DNA of 64,000 nucleotides, taken from the NCBI GenBank assembly GCA_008973525.1, contig WACJ01000078.1:1-64000 (forward strand), read 5' to 3'. Below, piece by piece: positions 53,001-62,522 of this stretch; positions within the stretch are counted from its first letter, which is position 1, and the number at the start of each line of letters is the position of its first letter. A program made the translations under genes and the position numbers. Below the pieces are notes generated by a model. The model ran no database searches. It was given only the letters and a program-made list of their open reading frames with translations, and had not been told where the DNA came from. Source of the DNA: Stenopsyche tienmushanensis. Lineage: Eukaryota; Arthropoda; Insecta; Trichoptera; Stenopsychidae.

Positions 53001-56000
53001 GACGTCGCGGCGTCGATTGCGGGAGACTTCAATGCAAAACACTAGCAATGGATCTTGGAAGGAAGTATGGGTTTCTGCCCTCTAAGGCCCCCTCCTCTTC
53101 TGCTATCACCCGGCTACTAGTTAAGTATTGCTCTAGGGTGGCAGCGATGTGTCCCTTTAGGGCGCTTCCGTTTTCAACTCAGCTAATGGGTGTCAGCTCG
53201 ATGGAAATGTTTCCATTGGTTGTCTTCTCCTACATTCAGCATTCTCCTTCTGCTGCACAACGCACTGTGTGTGTTTGCACCACGCATTCTATACCCTAGC
53301 CTCATTGAGAATTAAAAGAATCATATTGTTAGGTGAGAACGTATTTGCTCTCAGCTCCTCACGTAGAGTATCCCTTTCAACATTTCAACACGAATGTCGT
53401 GTATGCGGCATTTTCATTTCCTGCTCCGCAGTGATGGCATTCTGGGCCTGCCTATTTTTTTAAGGTAGCTACCAAATCAGCCATTCCCGGTGAGGACCTG
53501 GGTTAGATTGTAACAGAGCCGACCATGTTTCCTTCTGCTTCACTCTTCTAGGTCTGGGATCAGTCCGTATGTTCACCGACCTCATATGGAGCTGTCTTGT
53601 AAGGACTGCGACACCGCCATCATGGTTTCGACATTTTGAACCACCTGTCTTCCTTGAGCGAGCAGGTCAATTAGCGGTATGGTAGTCAGAACCAGAAAAG
53701 CGTCTTCTGACACTGTGTGGTATGCAGCAATCACCCTGATCGCATTTCTTCTCTGAACTCTGGCAATGTTGATCTTGGCCCTTTCAACTTGCAGTAGTGC
53801 CTCGACCGATGTTGGCGCACAGTAAAACAGCACCGAATTCACTACTTCTTTGAATTCTCCTCGATGTTGGCCGCATTCGCTTCCACCTCCACTGCATGTG
53901 CGGTGAAGCGTAGCTTGTCATCGATTTCCACTCAATAGTATCGAATGCATATTAAGAATTAATTCAGTCCTCTCCACTCTCCAGTCCAGCTACTATTAAC
54001 CATTTCTTCGCTTATCGCATTGCGTTTTCACAAGTCACTCGCTGGATCTCAGCAGATTTGGCGTTGACTAGGAGAACCACATCATCAGCGAAGGTGACCA
54101 TTTTGGGAACGCCCACCGTAACTGTTCGCTCCCTTTTTCCCCCATCAACGCAGTATTCGGTCGTGAAGGTAGTTCTCTGCCATTCTAACAAGGTATGGTG
54201 AAGCATTAATTTCATTCAAGGTTTTGGAGATCAAATGCCATCTGGCCGAATTGAATGCGTTCTTCACATCCAGCGCAATCATGATAACTTCCCCGCTGAC
54301 TTTGACGCTACCTCGCCACACCTGCTTCACAGATTTCGTGACTTGATTGATGGCATCGATGGTAGAACGGCCCGGATGAAAGCCAAACTGCAAGGGTAAG
54401 AGCCCCGTCTCCATGTGTTGCTGGAGTCGCTGGAGAATTAGTCTCCCCAGCAGCTTCCCCAGCCCGTCCTGCATGCACAACGATCTGTACGCTGACGGGC
54501 TTGGAGATGCCTTATTCCCTTTGGGAATAAGCACAAGTTTCTACCTTTTCCAGGATACTGGTGGCCCTTCTCAGGAGGGCCCGGACTCAGGCTGGCATAC
54601 AAGCGTAGCACCAGCTGAGATCTCATTTCGATGGCAATTTTTTTCAAAATATATAATTCTCAATGGAGAAATTGTATTGCTGTTTGCACGGATGGCGCTG
54701 CGGCAATGACGGCTAGTAAAATAGGTTTTTTCTCTTATGTAAAACAAAAAATCCGATAGTAAAATTTACACACTGCTGCATACATCGAGAAGCATTGATG
54801 CTCAACAATTTGCCAGAGGAATTTTTAAACATGGTGAATGAATGCATTAAAATCATAAACATAATTAAATCGAGAGGCCTAAATTCGTGAATCTTTGGAA
54901 TATTCTGTGAAGAAATGGGTGCTGAATATGAATCCTTATTGTTTTATACTGAAGTTCGTTGGTTATCCCGACGCAAAGTTTGACACTGGCTAGATTGTTT
55001 GAAATTCGCTATGAGGTGCGCGAATTTCATTTGGATCAAAATATGCCGGAACCAAACCAGCACTTCAATGATGATTACTGGATGGCCAAACTTACTACAA
55101 GGCTTAAAAAAATTTGAACTTTGACAGGAAGAGTTGCAAAACGGATGTTTAGAAATATACCGCAGGACCGACCGTAGTACGATTGAAAACAAGTAATTAA
55201 TTGTGGACCTGCCCAACAACATTTAAATATGCTTCAGCAGAAATTTGATTACTATTTTTATTTTATTAATACGGAACAATACGATTGGACTCGAAGTGAA
55301 TTGTACGGAAGCACAGTCTCTGCATATTCGAGAGGAATTTATAAAATTAAGTAATGATAGGACGTTAAAACTTCACTTCGCTGAAGTTCCGAAAGAAAGA
55401 ATATCCTCGCAATTCCGACAAAGCCATCCTTACACTGCTGTTATGAACTTTTCATTGTGGACAGGTTGATTCCTTGTTGAGTGTAAGCTTGTAGATGATT
55501 GCAGGAAATCTTCTTTTAATTTAAACGAAGTTTCTTCAGTTTATATTTTATTGTAGATTCAAATGGTACAGTAATGTAATAGTACACATATAGCGATAGA
55601 GACCAGAGGCCTTAGTTCACAACCGGGAAGAGAGTCCTTCAGGACTTTCCTCGTTTAGTTGCATGATGAAAATGATATATATTGACTTGACAGTCAATGA
55701 AGCAATTTAATGCTCTGCTCGTAAGAAAAATCGAAGAATGAAAATGAGAAATGAAAAATGAATGGTCGTGATCGGAGATCCGACCGGGTATATAAGGACG
55801 TGGTCCTGGAGGGTGTGGAAAGGGTAAGTTCAATGCAGCTAGTCAATAAGGGCGTTTGAAAATGGCATTATGTGGTCTCGAGGGTGTGGTCATAAGCGAC
55901 ACGAGAGCCATGTAATGCGAAGAGAGATTTGACCACACAGAATTGAGAAGACAAAGGACAGCTTATAAATCTTGTCATTGTAATGACCAGGAAGAGTCAA

Positions 56001-59000
56001 ACAATGTGACGACGGTCAAGGGATTGCTATTTATCTGGCAGCAGGGGCGAAGGACGAATAGACGAAATAAGGGTCTGCATTGATTGGGATAGAAAGACAT
56101 TGGATCCTTGAAAGGATTCAATAGAACAAACAAAAGTCAAAGAATGAGAAGCGAATTTGTTTGTAGGACAGTCGTAAAAGAATTGCAACCAAATGCGTTT
56201 TCATGGTGGTCGCGTGGCGTGAGAAAGAATAAAGGGATGCAATGCAATATTGAGGCAAGGAGTCATAAAGTGGTGAAATTATGGCTTGCATAGAAATCAT
56301 ATGACACGAGAAAAGAGTTAAGGGACGCAATGCAATATTGGGACAAAGAATGATACGCAACAATTGTCTTTACAATGGACAAAGGCATGAGAAGAACAAG
56401 GGGTGTATGGAAAAATAGGTGGCAGGTGTTTAGGATTGGAAAAGATGTGGGTGGGCACGCAGTATAATTAAATATAAATAAATGCGTGATACAATCACAT
56501 CGAAGGGGTACATAACACTGCATTTTCGACGACATATTCATGTGAATAAATCTTTTCAACTCTTATCTTCTTCAGCTTATTGTTTAACAATGTAACATCA
56601 GGAATGTGGTCATACAGCAGCAATCAGAATAAGAAATGTTGACGTTGAAATCAACAATAGATTGTTTGTGCCACATTCTCCTTTTTTATCAAAAAAATTC
56701 AAAGCTCATATCAACGTTGGATATTGTCATTCAGTCAAATCTATCAAGTAGGTAGTGATATGGCAGTAGATCGAGTGACTCAATTTCAAACAGGTCCATT
56801 TACCAGCAACAACGAGACTCTTTGGCCTATTTTGAGCTTCCCAATTCACAGTCGAATCCCAATGTTGTCATCTCAATGTTCATCTTGAAAAAAGACAAAG
56901 ACAGACACTGCACGAAATGTTGTTGCTGAACCGACACTTGCGCTGTTCGAAGACGTATTTGCCGAGATATTATTGTACGCACAAATTCCTAACTACTATA
57001 CATGAAATATTTACTACATCCGAGAAATTTCAACGGCACAAGAAAGGGTTGCGCGATGAAGGCTATTGGAAACGAAATCTGTATTCGTCTGATGCATTGG
57101 GCCCTGTTTACACACTAAATGTCACAAGTCCTACTTCATTGAGAAGGATCGAACGGAAATTCGAATATTATTCGCCATCATTTTAACCGCATGTTCGCCA
57201 TCCAACCCGAAATATTTGTGGTAAAAATTCAGAGAAGATTTGATCGAAGACATTCAGCGATGACAATTCCGTTGAGTTTTCGGACAATATTTTCAATCAA
57301 GCTCTGATCGAAATCCAAGACATATGCTTAACCATCGACAACAAAGAATTCATTCAACTTGGCATCATTGCGCCGCAACGTTTTGCACTCGATCCTTATG
57401 ATTGCGATTTACTGCGAGCAGCAGTACAATGCTAATGATTTGGATGCATTTGTTGAAGCAAACGAACAAATTTTACTTGTGGAACAAAAATTGACCTACG
57501 ACACAATTACAAATGGCAGAGGTGGTCTGTTCTTCCTCGATACGCCTGGCGGCACTGGAAAAACGTTTCTCATCGGTTTGCTTTGGCTCACATTCGATCT
57601 CAAAATGGAATCGCTTTGGCTCTTGTTTCATCGGGTATTGCGGCTACATTATTAGCCGGTAGACGAACAGCGCATTCGGCAATCAATTTGCCATTAGATA
57701 TACATTTATCGAAAATTATAACATGTAACATTTCTTAAGTTTTTGGCATGGCTAATGTTTTGAAAATTTACAATGTGCTTATCAGGGACAAATGCACCAT
57801 GGCTCATAAGAAATCGCTTGAAGCGCTCTATCGAACTCTTAAAGACTTACGATCAAATGCAAAAATAATTTTATTATGTGGCGACTTTCGACAAACTCTT
57901 CCAGAAATACCTTCATCGACACCAGCTGATGAGCCTGAAATGCTTGCCTCGAAGCATCGCATCTTTAGAGATACGTGCGAAAACTGACATTAAAGACAAT
58001 ATGCGCATACATTTGCAGCGCGATGTGAAGGAAGGGAAAATACCCGTTGATGCTACCAAATGTACTTCATTACCATTGAACTTGTGTTGTGCGATCCATC
58101 GACCGACTCATTCGGAAAATTTTGGGCAGATTTTTAGTAATTATAAAAATCATAATTGGCTTTCCGAATGTGCTATTTTGGCACCAAAAAACACCGACGT
58201 CAATACAATCAACCCATGGGCGCCTGCAGAAAATTTTCTAAAGGGGGGCAAGATATTTTTAGTATTTTAATATTTTGGTGCTATCTTTACCACGAATTGC
58301 CAAATCATTTGTTCCGCAAAATAAGATTGTTGAAATAATAGGTGAAATAACGTTCTGTCTCTCCACACTTTGTTTATGCTAACACGAAGTGATTTAAAAT
58401 AAAAGTAACATTATTTGACTATTTTCAATCAACCCAGGGGGGGAGCAAGTGCCCCCCTTGACCCCTGCGGGCACCCATGAATCAACCCCACAACACGGGA
58501 ACAAATTGCAAGCGATTTTGTTACCTACAAATCGATCGACAGTGTCACAAATGTGGACCAGTTTGTTAATTATCCAATCGAGTTTTTAAATTCATTCAGA
58601 TCTTCCTGGTGTGGCACCGCACAAATTGTCACTCAAAGTCGGTGTGCCAATTATTATCTTGCGAAACATTAATCTGTCCCGATTGTGTAATGGAACAATA
58701 CTCGCTGTGAAGAAACTGATGCCAAGGCAACGACTACAGTTCCCCGTTGGACTTGCATTCTCAATGACAAAGCACTTCAATTGTGCGGATTCAATCTGGA
58801 AAATCGACATTTCTCACATGGCCAGTTGTATGTTGCCTGCTCGCAAGTCGGACAGTCAAGAAATTTATTTGAATCTGATAAAGACGCAAAAACCAATAAT
58901 ATTGTCTACCCTAAAGTACTTGAATAATAAAGTCAACATAATTTATATTTTTATCATTGCTAATTAAACAAGATAACTCTTTAAAATATCAAATGATATT

Positions 59001-60755
59001 CCTAGAATTATTTCTTTTACGGTAGCCGATTCCGAATTCTTAATTCCGAATTCCGACGTCTGTCCGATCCACTTGGCTAAGGTAAACTATGCCAAGAGAA
59101 GGTAATGGCATGCCCGGTTTGGTAAGGTAAAAGAAGCCTTTAGTCAACTATGCCGAGAGGCGGTAATGGCATGCCCTGTTTTGAAGCGTTTAGTCAAGTT
59201 TGTTCTGATAAAGTGAATCGCGGCCGCAAGTCGATGATGGGAGGAAGACAGTCGCTTTTCGAGGTGAGGAAGAGCGCACGCATGCGCATGGAACCTAACC
59301 TCTCAGCCCCACAGCAATACATCGCTAGGCTCTACTACTGCCTTTCGAACTAAGCACGTGTTGCTAAGCAACCACATCCAAACATATGCCTCACTTTATT
59401 AATAAATAAACAAATCACTCATTCTTGTATTCTAAAAGCGAGTACCCGCCATGGTCCGCAGTACACGAACATGGCATGAAGAACGATCATCACATCAATT
59501 TTGTTGGTACAAAAACCATAGCAACCGTCGAAAATTTCGGCATCAGAATTGTGAGAGAAGTGATGGAAATCGAAAAACGAAAAAACTCCACATTCAACGG
59601 ACGAGACGACGGCACTAGCATACCCAGAACTTGGCTACCAATTTTATCGAAAATTAAGGTATCAAAAACCAAGTAAAAAAATCTGAAAGTGCAAACAATC
59701 TACCACAAAGCGACGGCAATGCATATCTCAACATCGCACATTGGCAGCACTGGATGGAGGATACTCACAAGAAGTATCACTAAGGCGCTGGCAGCTATTC
59801 CGCGTCCACGAGTCCGTCAGGAGACTCGAAGTATCGGAAAGATATACATTTGAAATCTTAATGTACCTCTCAAATAATTACTAAGTGCGATCATATACCC
59901 GCTTTTCAGTGCAATTAAAAATATCTAAATTCATTCCAATAAACTGAATTAAAATACATACACTTTATATCTTTAAGTGTGGCATTGCAACGCATGCCGG
60001 CTATTCGCTAGTATTAATTAAAAATGAAAATCGGTGAGGCATAAAAGCTCTCTTTCTTTTATGCCAATCGAAACAAGCGCAGGGGTCACATTAATTAGTC
60101 ATTATCATATAATTATTATAAAGATTGTTTAAAAGTAGATAGAGTATAGTTTTTATGTGTGTATACCTGATGAAAATGAAATGAAAAAATGAATTAATGA
60201 AAAATTATTGTGAAATTGGTGTATCGAACATTTAGGACCCCCTAAATATTTTTTTAATTGTTTATATGACTTTTTTCGCTTTTATGTACTATATTAAAAG
60301 CTATTTTAAAATAAATATATAAATAAATCAATCAATATCTGTTATTTAAGCTTTTGATGTGCCTTAAAATTTAAAGAAAAACTTTGGTGTGCCGTAGGTG
60401 AGAGAAGGTTGCGGATCACTACTATAAATTATTAATATTTAACATTGCGTTGCTTGTGGGTTAGCAGTTTAGAGATTTTTTTTTAATTGCTCGAGGATAA
60501 ACGGATAAAAACTTACAAAATTTTTTGCAACTGATAAAAAAAAATTAAATGAAGTTTCAATGACAACAACAATACATACCCCATCCATAAAATTATTGCT
60601 CGCAGCGATGTGAAGTGCAGTTTCACCAACATAATTCAGAATGTTTATATCAATTCCATTATTTATTATGAGTTCGAAGATTTCAAGATCTTTTAATGTA
60701 GTTGCTCTATCCAGAATTTCATCACCATTTGCATCAAAATTTGAAAGTCCTTTAC
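43648..60755 (-). CDS. Ankyrin-repeat protein, C-terminal ~399 residues, six exons (5' partial)
   Basis: Exons in transcript order are 60755-60580, 52400-52250, 52164-52025, 45582-45426, 44301-44118 and 44041-43648, with GT-AG introns and matching phases throughout. The protein has ankyrin repeats such as GETALHIAASNNF joined across an 8.2-kb intron to VEFLLARGADLNIQDNFGKT and LLDAGALTNMLDTDG. A diverged repeat region (ESLLHVAID, GGDLNITCSKNQTPLEKY) follows, then a unique region and a Ser/Asp-rich tail (DSSDSSDSSNSSD) before TAG. Ankyrin repeats bind proteins; no catalytic domain is visible and I cannot name the gene. Earlier exons are absent from the 3.2 kb to the right, which holds a LINE and an LTR. 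The two largest introns are almost wholly transposon. Confidence 0.88.
44118..44301 (-). CDS. Ankyrin gene, fifth visible exon
   Basis: Encodes DPSLVNSVHQKTRESLLHVA and GGDLNITCSKNQTPLEKYIK. Ends in phase 2 at a GTCAGA donor. Reading through the donor would instead give a short in-frame tail ending at a stop near 44045. Confidence 0.82.
45426..45582 (-). CDS. Ankyrin gene, fourth visible exon
   Basis: Encodes EMLKYFISVFRDGDKNGENA then LFGALLSTKLDYEEEEFDDF and LIKYILRL. Acceptor ATATAG, donor GTATTT. Contains an acidic stretch. It is separated from the previous exon by the piggyBac-filled intron. Confidence 0.82.
46300..46665 (-). repeat. Dispersed repeat, inverse copy of 23100-23420
   Basis: Lies inside the piggyBac element, upstream of its transposase remnant. 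The match runs in order over about 350 bp with indels. Confidence 0.7.
47675..48243 (+). pseudogene. Broken piggyBac transposase, N-terminal part
   Basis: The frame opens MDDLSDEDVGTDVERSDDEF and runs into a very acidic, Ser/Asp-rich stretch typical of piggyBac N termini. One frameshift near 47815-47870 leads to GEENIFGEWNDATENNCPPQ and RSTWRTWISVTAFNEIS. After a stop at 48148-48150 it continues IEMILNMRQVPSKTIQD, resembling the conserved block after the N-terminal region. The catalytic aspartates would lie further on and are missing, replaced by other sequence and the Helitron. Location within TTAA-flanked termini supports the call. Confidence 0.6.
48560..48645 (-). other. tRNA-like stretch, possibly a SINE head
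   Basis: On the - strand the sequence contains a B-box-like GGGTTCGAATCTGC and, about 45 bases earlier, TAGTCCCGCGGTTATGCG, which partly resembles an A box. I cannot form a convincing full cloverleaf, so I do not call a tRNA gene. A degenerate tRNA-derived SINE is the likeliest reading. Confidence 0.3.
48937..51892 (+). mobile_element. Helitron (2956 bp) with intact termini and a degenerate Rep/helicase
   Basis: The 5' end reads A|TCTTCTAATATATAAAAA at 48937. The 3' end reads CGCGCCGGGTACCAGCTAG|T at 51892, with a GC-rich stem region just before CTAG. TC start, CTRR end and insertion between A and T with no duplication are Helitron hallmarks. It lies inside the piggyBac element. Coding remains run from about 49686 to 51710, including a C-terminal replicase piece and a PIF1-like helicase, with several stops and at least one deletion. 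Confidence 0.88.
49686..51710 (+). pseudogene. Helitron replicase/helicase, degenerate (copy A)
   Basis: Pieces in order: LYIQIGSDMTVVSIERLD (replicase-side); EANEQLLLTEQKLTYDTI followed by FFLDAPGGTGKTFLISLL, which holds the helicase Walker A motif; GIIWDECNA, the Walker B motif; LILLCGDFRQPLPVM; QIFSNYKNHYWLCEHAILA; and a final DDCSSPLGL-type region corresponding to the C-terminal helicase motifs. A deletion directly follows WDECNA: the paralogue near 57790-57850 has HKKSLEALYRTLKDLRSN at that point. Stops near 51052 and further on make it non-functional. The longest open pieces are 49686-50186 and 50418-50861. Confidence 0.88.
52025..52164 (-). CDS. Ankyrin gene, third visible exon
   Basis: Encodes ESIVQKAVTKGNVLFLQELR and onward to YDKQSKK, a diverged ankyrin-like helix pair. 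The upstream intron is 85 bp. Donor GTATTT. Confidence 0.82.
52250..52400 (-). CDS. Ankyrin gene, second visible exon
   Basis: Encodes VEFLLARGADLNIQDNFGKT and PLWLSVENKNIEMSRKLLDA with GALTNMLDTDG. The ankyrin helix begun in the previous exon (ALHIAASNNFMDG) continues here at the correct residue. The acceptor TTTTTAAAG is weak but is the only one that keeps the repeat in register. Confidence 0.87.
52857..53045 (+). pseudogene. Jockey-type LINE endonuclease fragment
   Basis: The frame contains TVRTPSFRGLETVTIQI and ends VAASIAGDFNAKH. GDFNAKH is the well-known block of the APE-like endonuclease of Jockey/R1-group LINEs (usual form AGDFNAKHP). The fragment ends at a stop just before an oppositely oriented R1 copy, so it is an isolated scrap. 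Confidence 0.55.
53065..54640 (-). pseudogene. R1-clade LINE reverse transcriptase fragment (copy 3)
   Basis: On the - strand the region reads MLIPKGNKASPSPSAYRSLC, GKLLGRLILQRLQQHMETGL, FGFHPGRSTIDAIN and ALDVKNAFNSARWHLISKTL. An internal deletion then joins TVTVGVPK to MVTFADDVVLLVNAKSAEI, removing the PQGS-to-MYD segment. Further on are RVQRRNAIRVIAAYHTV and the cysteine/histidine tail region. The order matches the reverse transcriptase and 3' part of R1-clade elements. The 5' half (gag and endonuclease) is absent. It shares its 3' end (GGCAGCGATGTGTCCC region) with two other copies in the window. Confidence 0.82.
54771..55469 (+). pseudogene. Degenerate hAT transposase, ZBED5/SCAND3-like
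   Basis: Reading in one frame with two stops gives HCCIHREALMLNNLPEEF, VNECIKIINIIKSRGLNS, FCEEMGAEYESLLFYTEV and RWLSRRKV. The HREAL, EMGAEYE..LLFYTEVRWLSRGK pattern is the central region of the ZBED5/FAM200/SCAND3-like hAT transposases. Further on, 55245-55469 reads ELYGSTVSAYSREEFIKLSN and DRTLKLHFAEVP, matching the pre-dimerisation segment. The final hAT dimerisation block was not found. It is probably the original transposase of the surrounding 52682-60421 element. Confidence 0.75.
55470..56635. other. Interior of the hAT element, no gene recognised
   Basis: No coding signal. The motif GCAATGCAATATTG occurs at 56239-56252 and 56327-56340 within two similar segments 88 bp apart, a short diverged tandem duplication. 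The origin of the rest is unclear. Confidence 0.4.
56636..59026 (+). pseudogene. Helitron replicase/helicase, second degenerate copy (copy B)
   Basis: It starts with the same GTTGACGTTGAAATCAACAA sequence as copy A near 49660 and follows it through to about 59026, lacking the 5' TC end and the 3' CTAG hairpin. Protein pieces: YWKRNLYSSDALGPVYTLN; EANEQILLVEQKLTYDTI; FFLDTPGGTGKTFLIGLL (Walker A); HKKSLEALYRTLKDLRSN; IILLCGDFRQTLPEIPSS; NYKNHNWLSECAILAPKN; and LSLKVGVPIIILRNIN with FPVGLAFSMTKHFNCADSIW (C-terminal motifs). Frameshifts and stops disable it. A 265-bp MITE interrupts it at 58216-58480. It retains segments lost from copy A. Confidence 0.85.
58216..58480. mobile_element. 265-bp MITE with perfect 8-bp target duplication, inside Helitron copy B
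   Basis: ATCAACCC is present immediately before (58208-58215) and after (58481-58488). The ends ATGGGCGCCTGCAG and, in reverse complement, TCATGGGTGCCCGCAG form imperfect terminal inverted repeats with G-rich subterminal tracts. An 8-bp duplication points to the hAT superfamily. The uninterrupted sequence of Helitron copy A near 51283-51300 (CAATCAACCACACAATAC) serves as an empty-site control. No coding capacity. Confidence 0.85.
59027..59955. other. Repeat mosaic with a Helitron-like fragment, no gene
   Basis: Two similar stretches around TATGCC(A/G)AGAG...GGTAATGGCATGCCC occur near 59087-59115 and 59148-59176, a short tandem duplication. Positions 59240-59300 match the GAGGTGAGGAAGAGCGCACG-type sequence found in other short Helitrons of the window. 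ORF 59425-59676 has no recognisable family. Confidence 0.4.
59956..60011 (+). mobile_element. Helitron 3' terminus
   Basis: The sequence GGCATTGCAACGCATGCCGG followed by CTATTCGCTAG|T ends at 60011. It matches the reverse complement of the element at 944-1276 and forms the expected GC-rich hairpin before CTAG. The matching 5' end was not identified. Confidence 0.65.
60580..60755 (-). CDS. Ankyrin gene, first visible exon
   Basis: 176 bp between an ATTATAG acceptor and a GTATGT donor on the - strand. Encodes KGLSNFDANGDEILDRATTL, then EIFELIINNGIDINILNYVG and ETALHIAASNNFMDG. Two leading bases complete a codon from an upstream exon, so the gene continues beyond this point. Confidence 0.88.
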
Positions 60756-60887
60756 CTATAATTACAAATAAATCTTTAACACTATTGTTATGTATCCAAA
60801 ATTATTTTAATTAAATGGTATTCTACGATCGACACGAAATATGAATTGTTAACGGCGTCGATCATAAATTGGTCATCATGAATACTA

Positions 60888-62522
60888 ATGAGGTTTGGAG
60901 TTCGACATCGCCATCAGCAGCTCGCGAAGAATCGTTTTCTCCCACTCCAATCCACGAGTAAAGGCCTATATAAAGGGCTGCATCACGATCCTCATCCTCT
61001 AATTCGCAAAGCGAAAATCTCAAAGGCAGCCGAGACCATAGTCGCAACCACACCGATCCCCGGAATGAGACTCGAGCTCACGTCGCCCACGGAAATCAAA
61101 CACATCGTAAAAAATTACAAAAACACTAAAGCCAGCGGACCAGATGCGATCTCCATCAAAGCCATCAAAAACCTTAACAAAGCCGCCCTCGCACTTATGG
61201 CTTCCATATTCAAGGCATCGCTTAAAATCAGCCACTTTCCTACCCCTTGGAGGAAAGCTACCGCGATAATGATACCGAAACCACACGCGAGTTTAAAAAA
61301 CCCTGCAAACTTCAGGCCAATTAGCCTCTTGGCTAATCCCTGCAAGATTTTCGAAAAGATCGTCCTCCACCGACTTGACAGAGAGGTCGACGAACTTAAA
61401 ATCGTGCCGGATATTCAACACGGGTTTCGCAAAAAGCACTCAACTCTCCACCAACTTCTCAGAGTCGTCGAATTCGTCCACGACGGCTTTGAACATCATA
61501 ACTCAACTGGTGCCGTCTTTTTAGATATTTCGAAAGCTTTCGACAAAGTCTGGCACAACGGATTAATAGTCAAACTACACTCTGCCGGCGTATCCCTACC
61601 GCTGATTAAAATCATCAACTCATTTCTCGCGGACAGGAAATTCCGAGTCAAAGTCGGAGACACTCTCTCGACTGAAAGAACGGCAAAGGCCGGGGTCCCT
61701 CAGAGATCAGTCCTGTCACCGGCCCTTTTTAACATTTATACAGATGACATGCCTATACCAAAAAAAGGCAAAACAATAATAGCGCTTTACGCTGACGACA
61801 CCGCCATCCTATCACAATCAATAAATGCGAAAGTGATAGCGAAAAACTTGCAGCACTACCTAAACAGTCTAGAAAAGTGGTCGGGCAGATGGGGGATTAA
61901 AATAAATCCCACAAAAAGCGCGGCCATCTACTTCTCAAGGCGGAAACGCAAAGCCGTTCCGAAGGCCCCGATAAAAATAAACGGGGACTTCATTCCGTGG
62001 AAATATTCCACCACATACCTCGGACTCATACTAGATAGAAAGCTAAATTGGACTCGCCACCTTAAATGGGCAACCGGCAAAGCTAGAGCTGCCAAAGCGA
62101 AACTCAACCCCCTACTTAAAAGAGGTAGTGCTCTCTCAATCAACAACAAACTGTTGATCTACAAATCCATAATTCGCCCGATCCTCCTTTATGGTGCACC
62201 CATATGGGGATACGCCACCTGTAAGAGCATCACTCAACTTCAAAGCCTGCAAGGTTCGATCCTCAGGTCAATTGCGAACGCCCCGTTGCAGACCCGAACC
62301 AAGGTCATTCACAACGACTTTGGAATGGCGCCTATCAACGACGCTATAAAATCATTAGCAAGTAAATTCTTCGCGAGCCTTCCGCTAACGAAAAACGCGA
62401 CTATAAAGAATTTATCGAAGTACAATAGATGCCTGTTTAAACGTCCTAAACGTGTACTTCTTAGCGCAGGTACCAGATACAGCCTCTTTCTACAAAAGAA
62501 GAAACCACGAATGAAGCCATAA
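60888..62522 (+). pseudogene. Jockey-clade LINE reverse transcriptase, 5'-truncated, long open frame with altered PQGS
   Basis: A 544-codon open frame. From about residue 60 it follows Jockey-clade ORF2: SPTEIKHIVKNYKNTKASGP, FRPISLLANPCKIFEKIVLH, FLDISKAFDKVWHNGL (211-226), LSPALFNIYTDDM, and the catalytic YADD at 301-304, then the thumb region YLGLILDRKLNWTRH and LLYGAPIWGYATC. The usual GVPQGSVLSP motif reads GVPQRSVLSP (R at 273), a change in a normally invariant glycine that probably inactivates it. The endonuclease and ORF1 are absent, so the copy is 5'-truncated, as is common for LINE insertion. The ATG is probably incidental: the first ~50 residues may be partly flank. The frame is uninterrupted, so the insertion is fairly young. 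It lies upstream of the ankyrin exons in opposite orientation. Confidence 0.9.

Larger units (their letters stand above)
52682..60421 (+). mobile_element. hAT element filling an ankyrin-gene intron, with many nested insertions
   Basis: The left end CAATGCTCCGCAACCTGTGT and the right end, read as its reverse complement TAGTGATCCGCAACCTTCTC, are inverted repeats. Both are followed by subterminal GCCACGGCACAC / CCTACGGCACAC matches. The flanks TTATAAAA (52674-52681) and CTATAAAT (60422-60429) agree at six of eight positions, as expected for an aged 8-bp hAT duplication. The interior keeps a ZBED5-like hAT transposase remnant (54771-55469). Nested within are a Jockey endonuclease scrap, an R1 LINE, a Helitron copy and a MITE. 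Assignment of every internal segment to this element is inferred. Confidence 0.75.
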
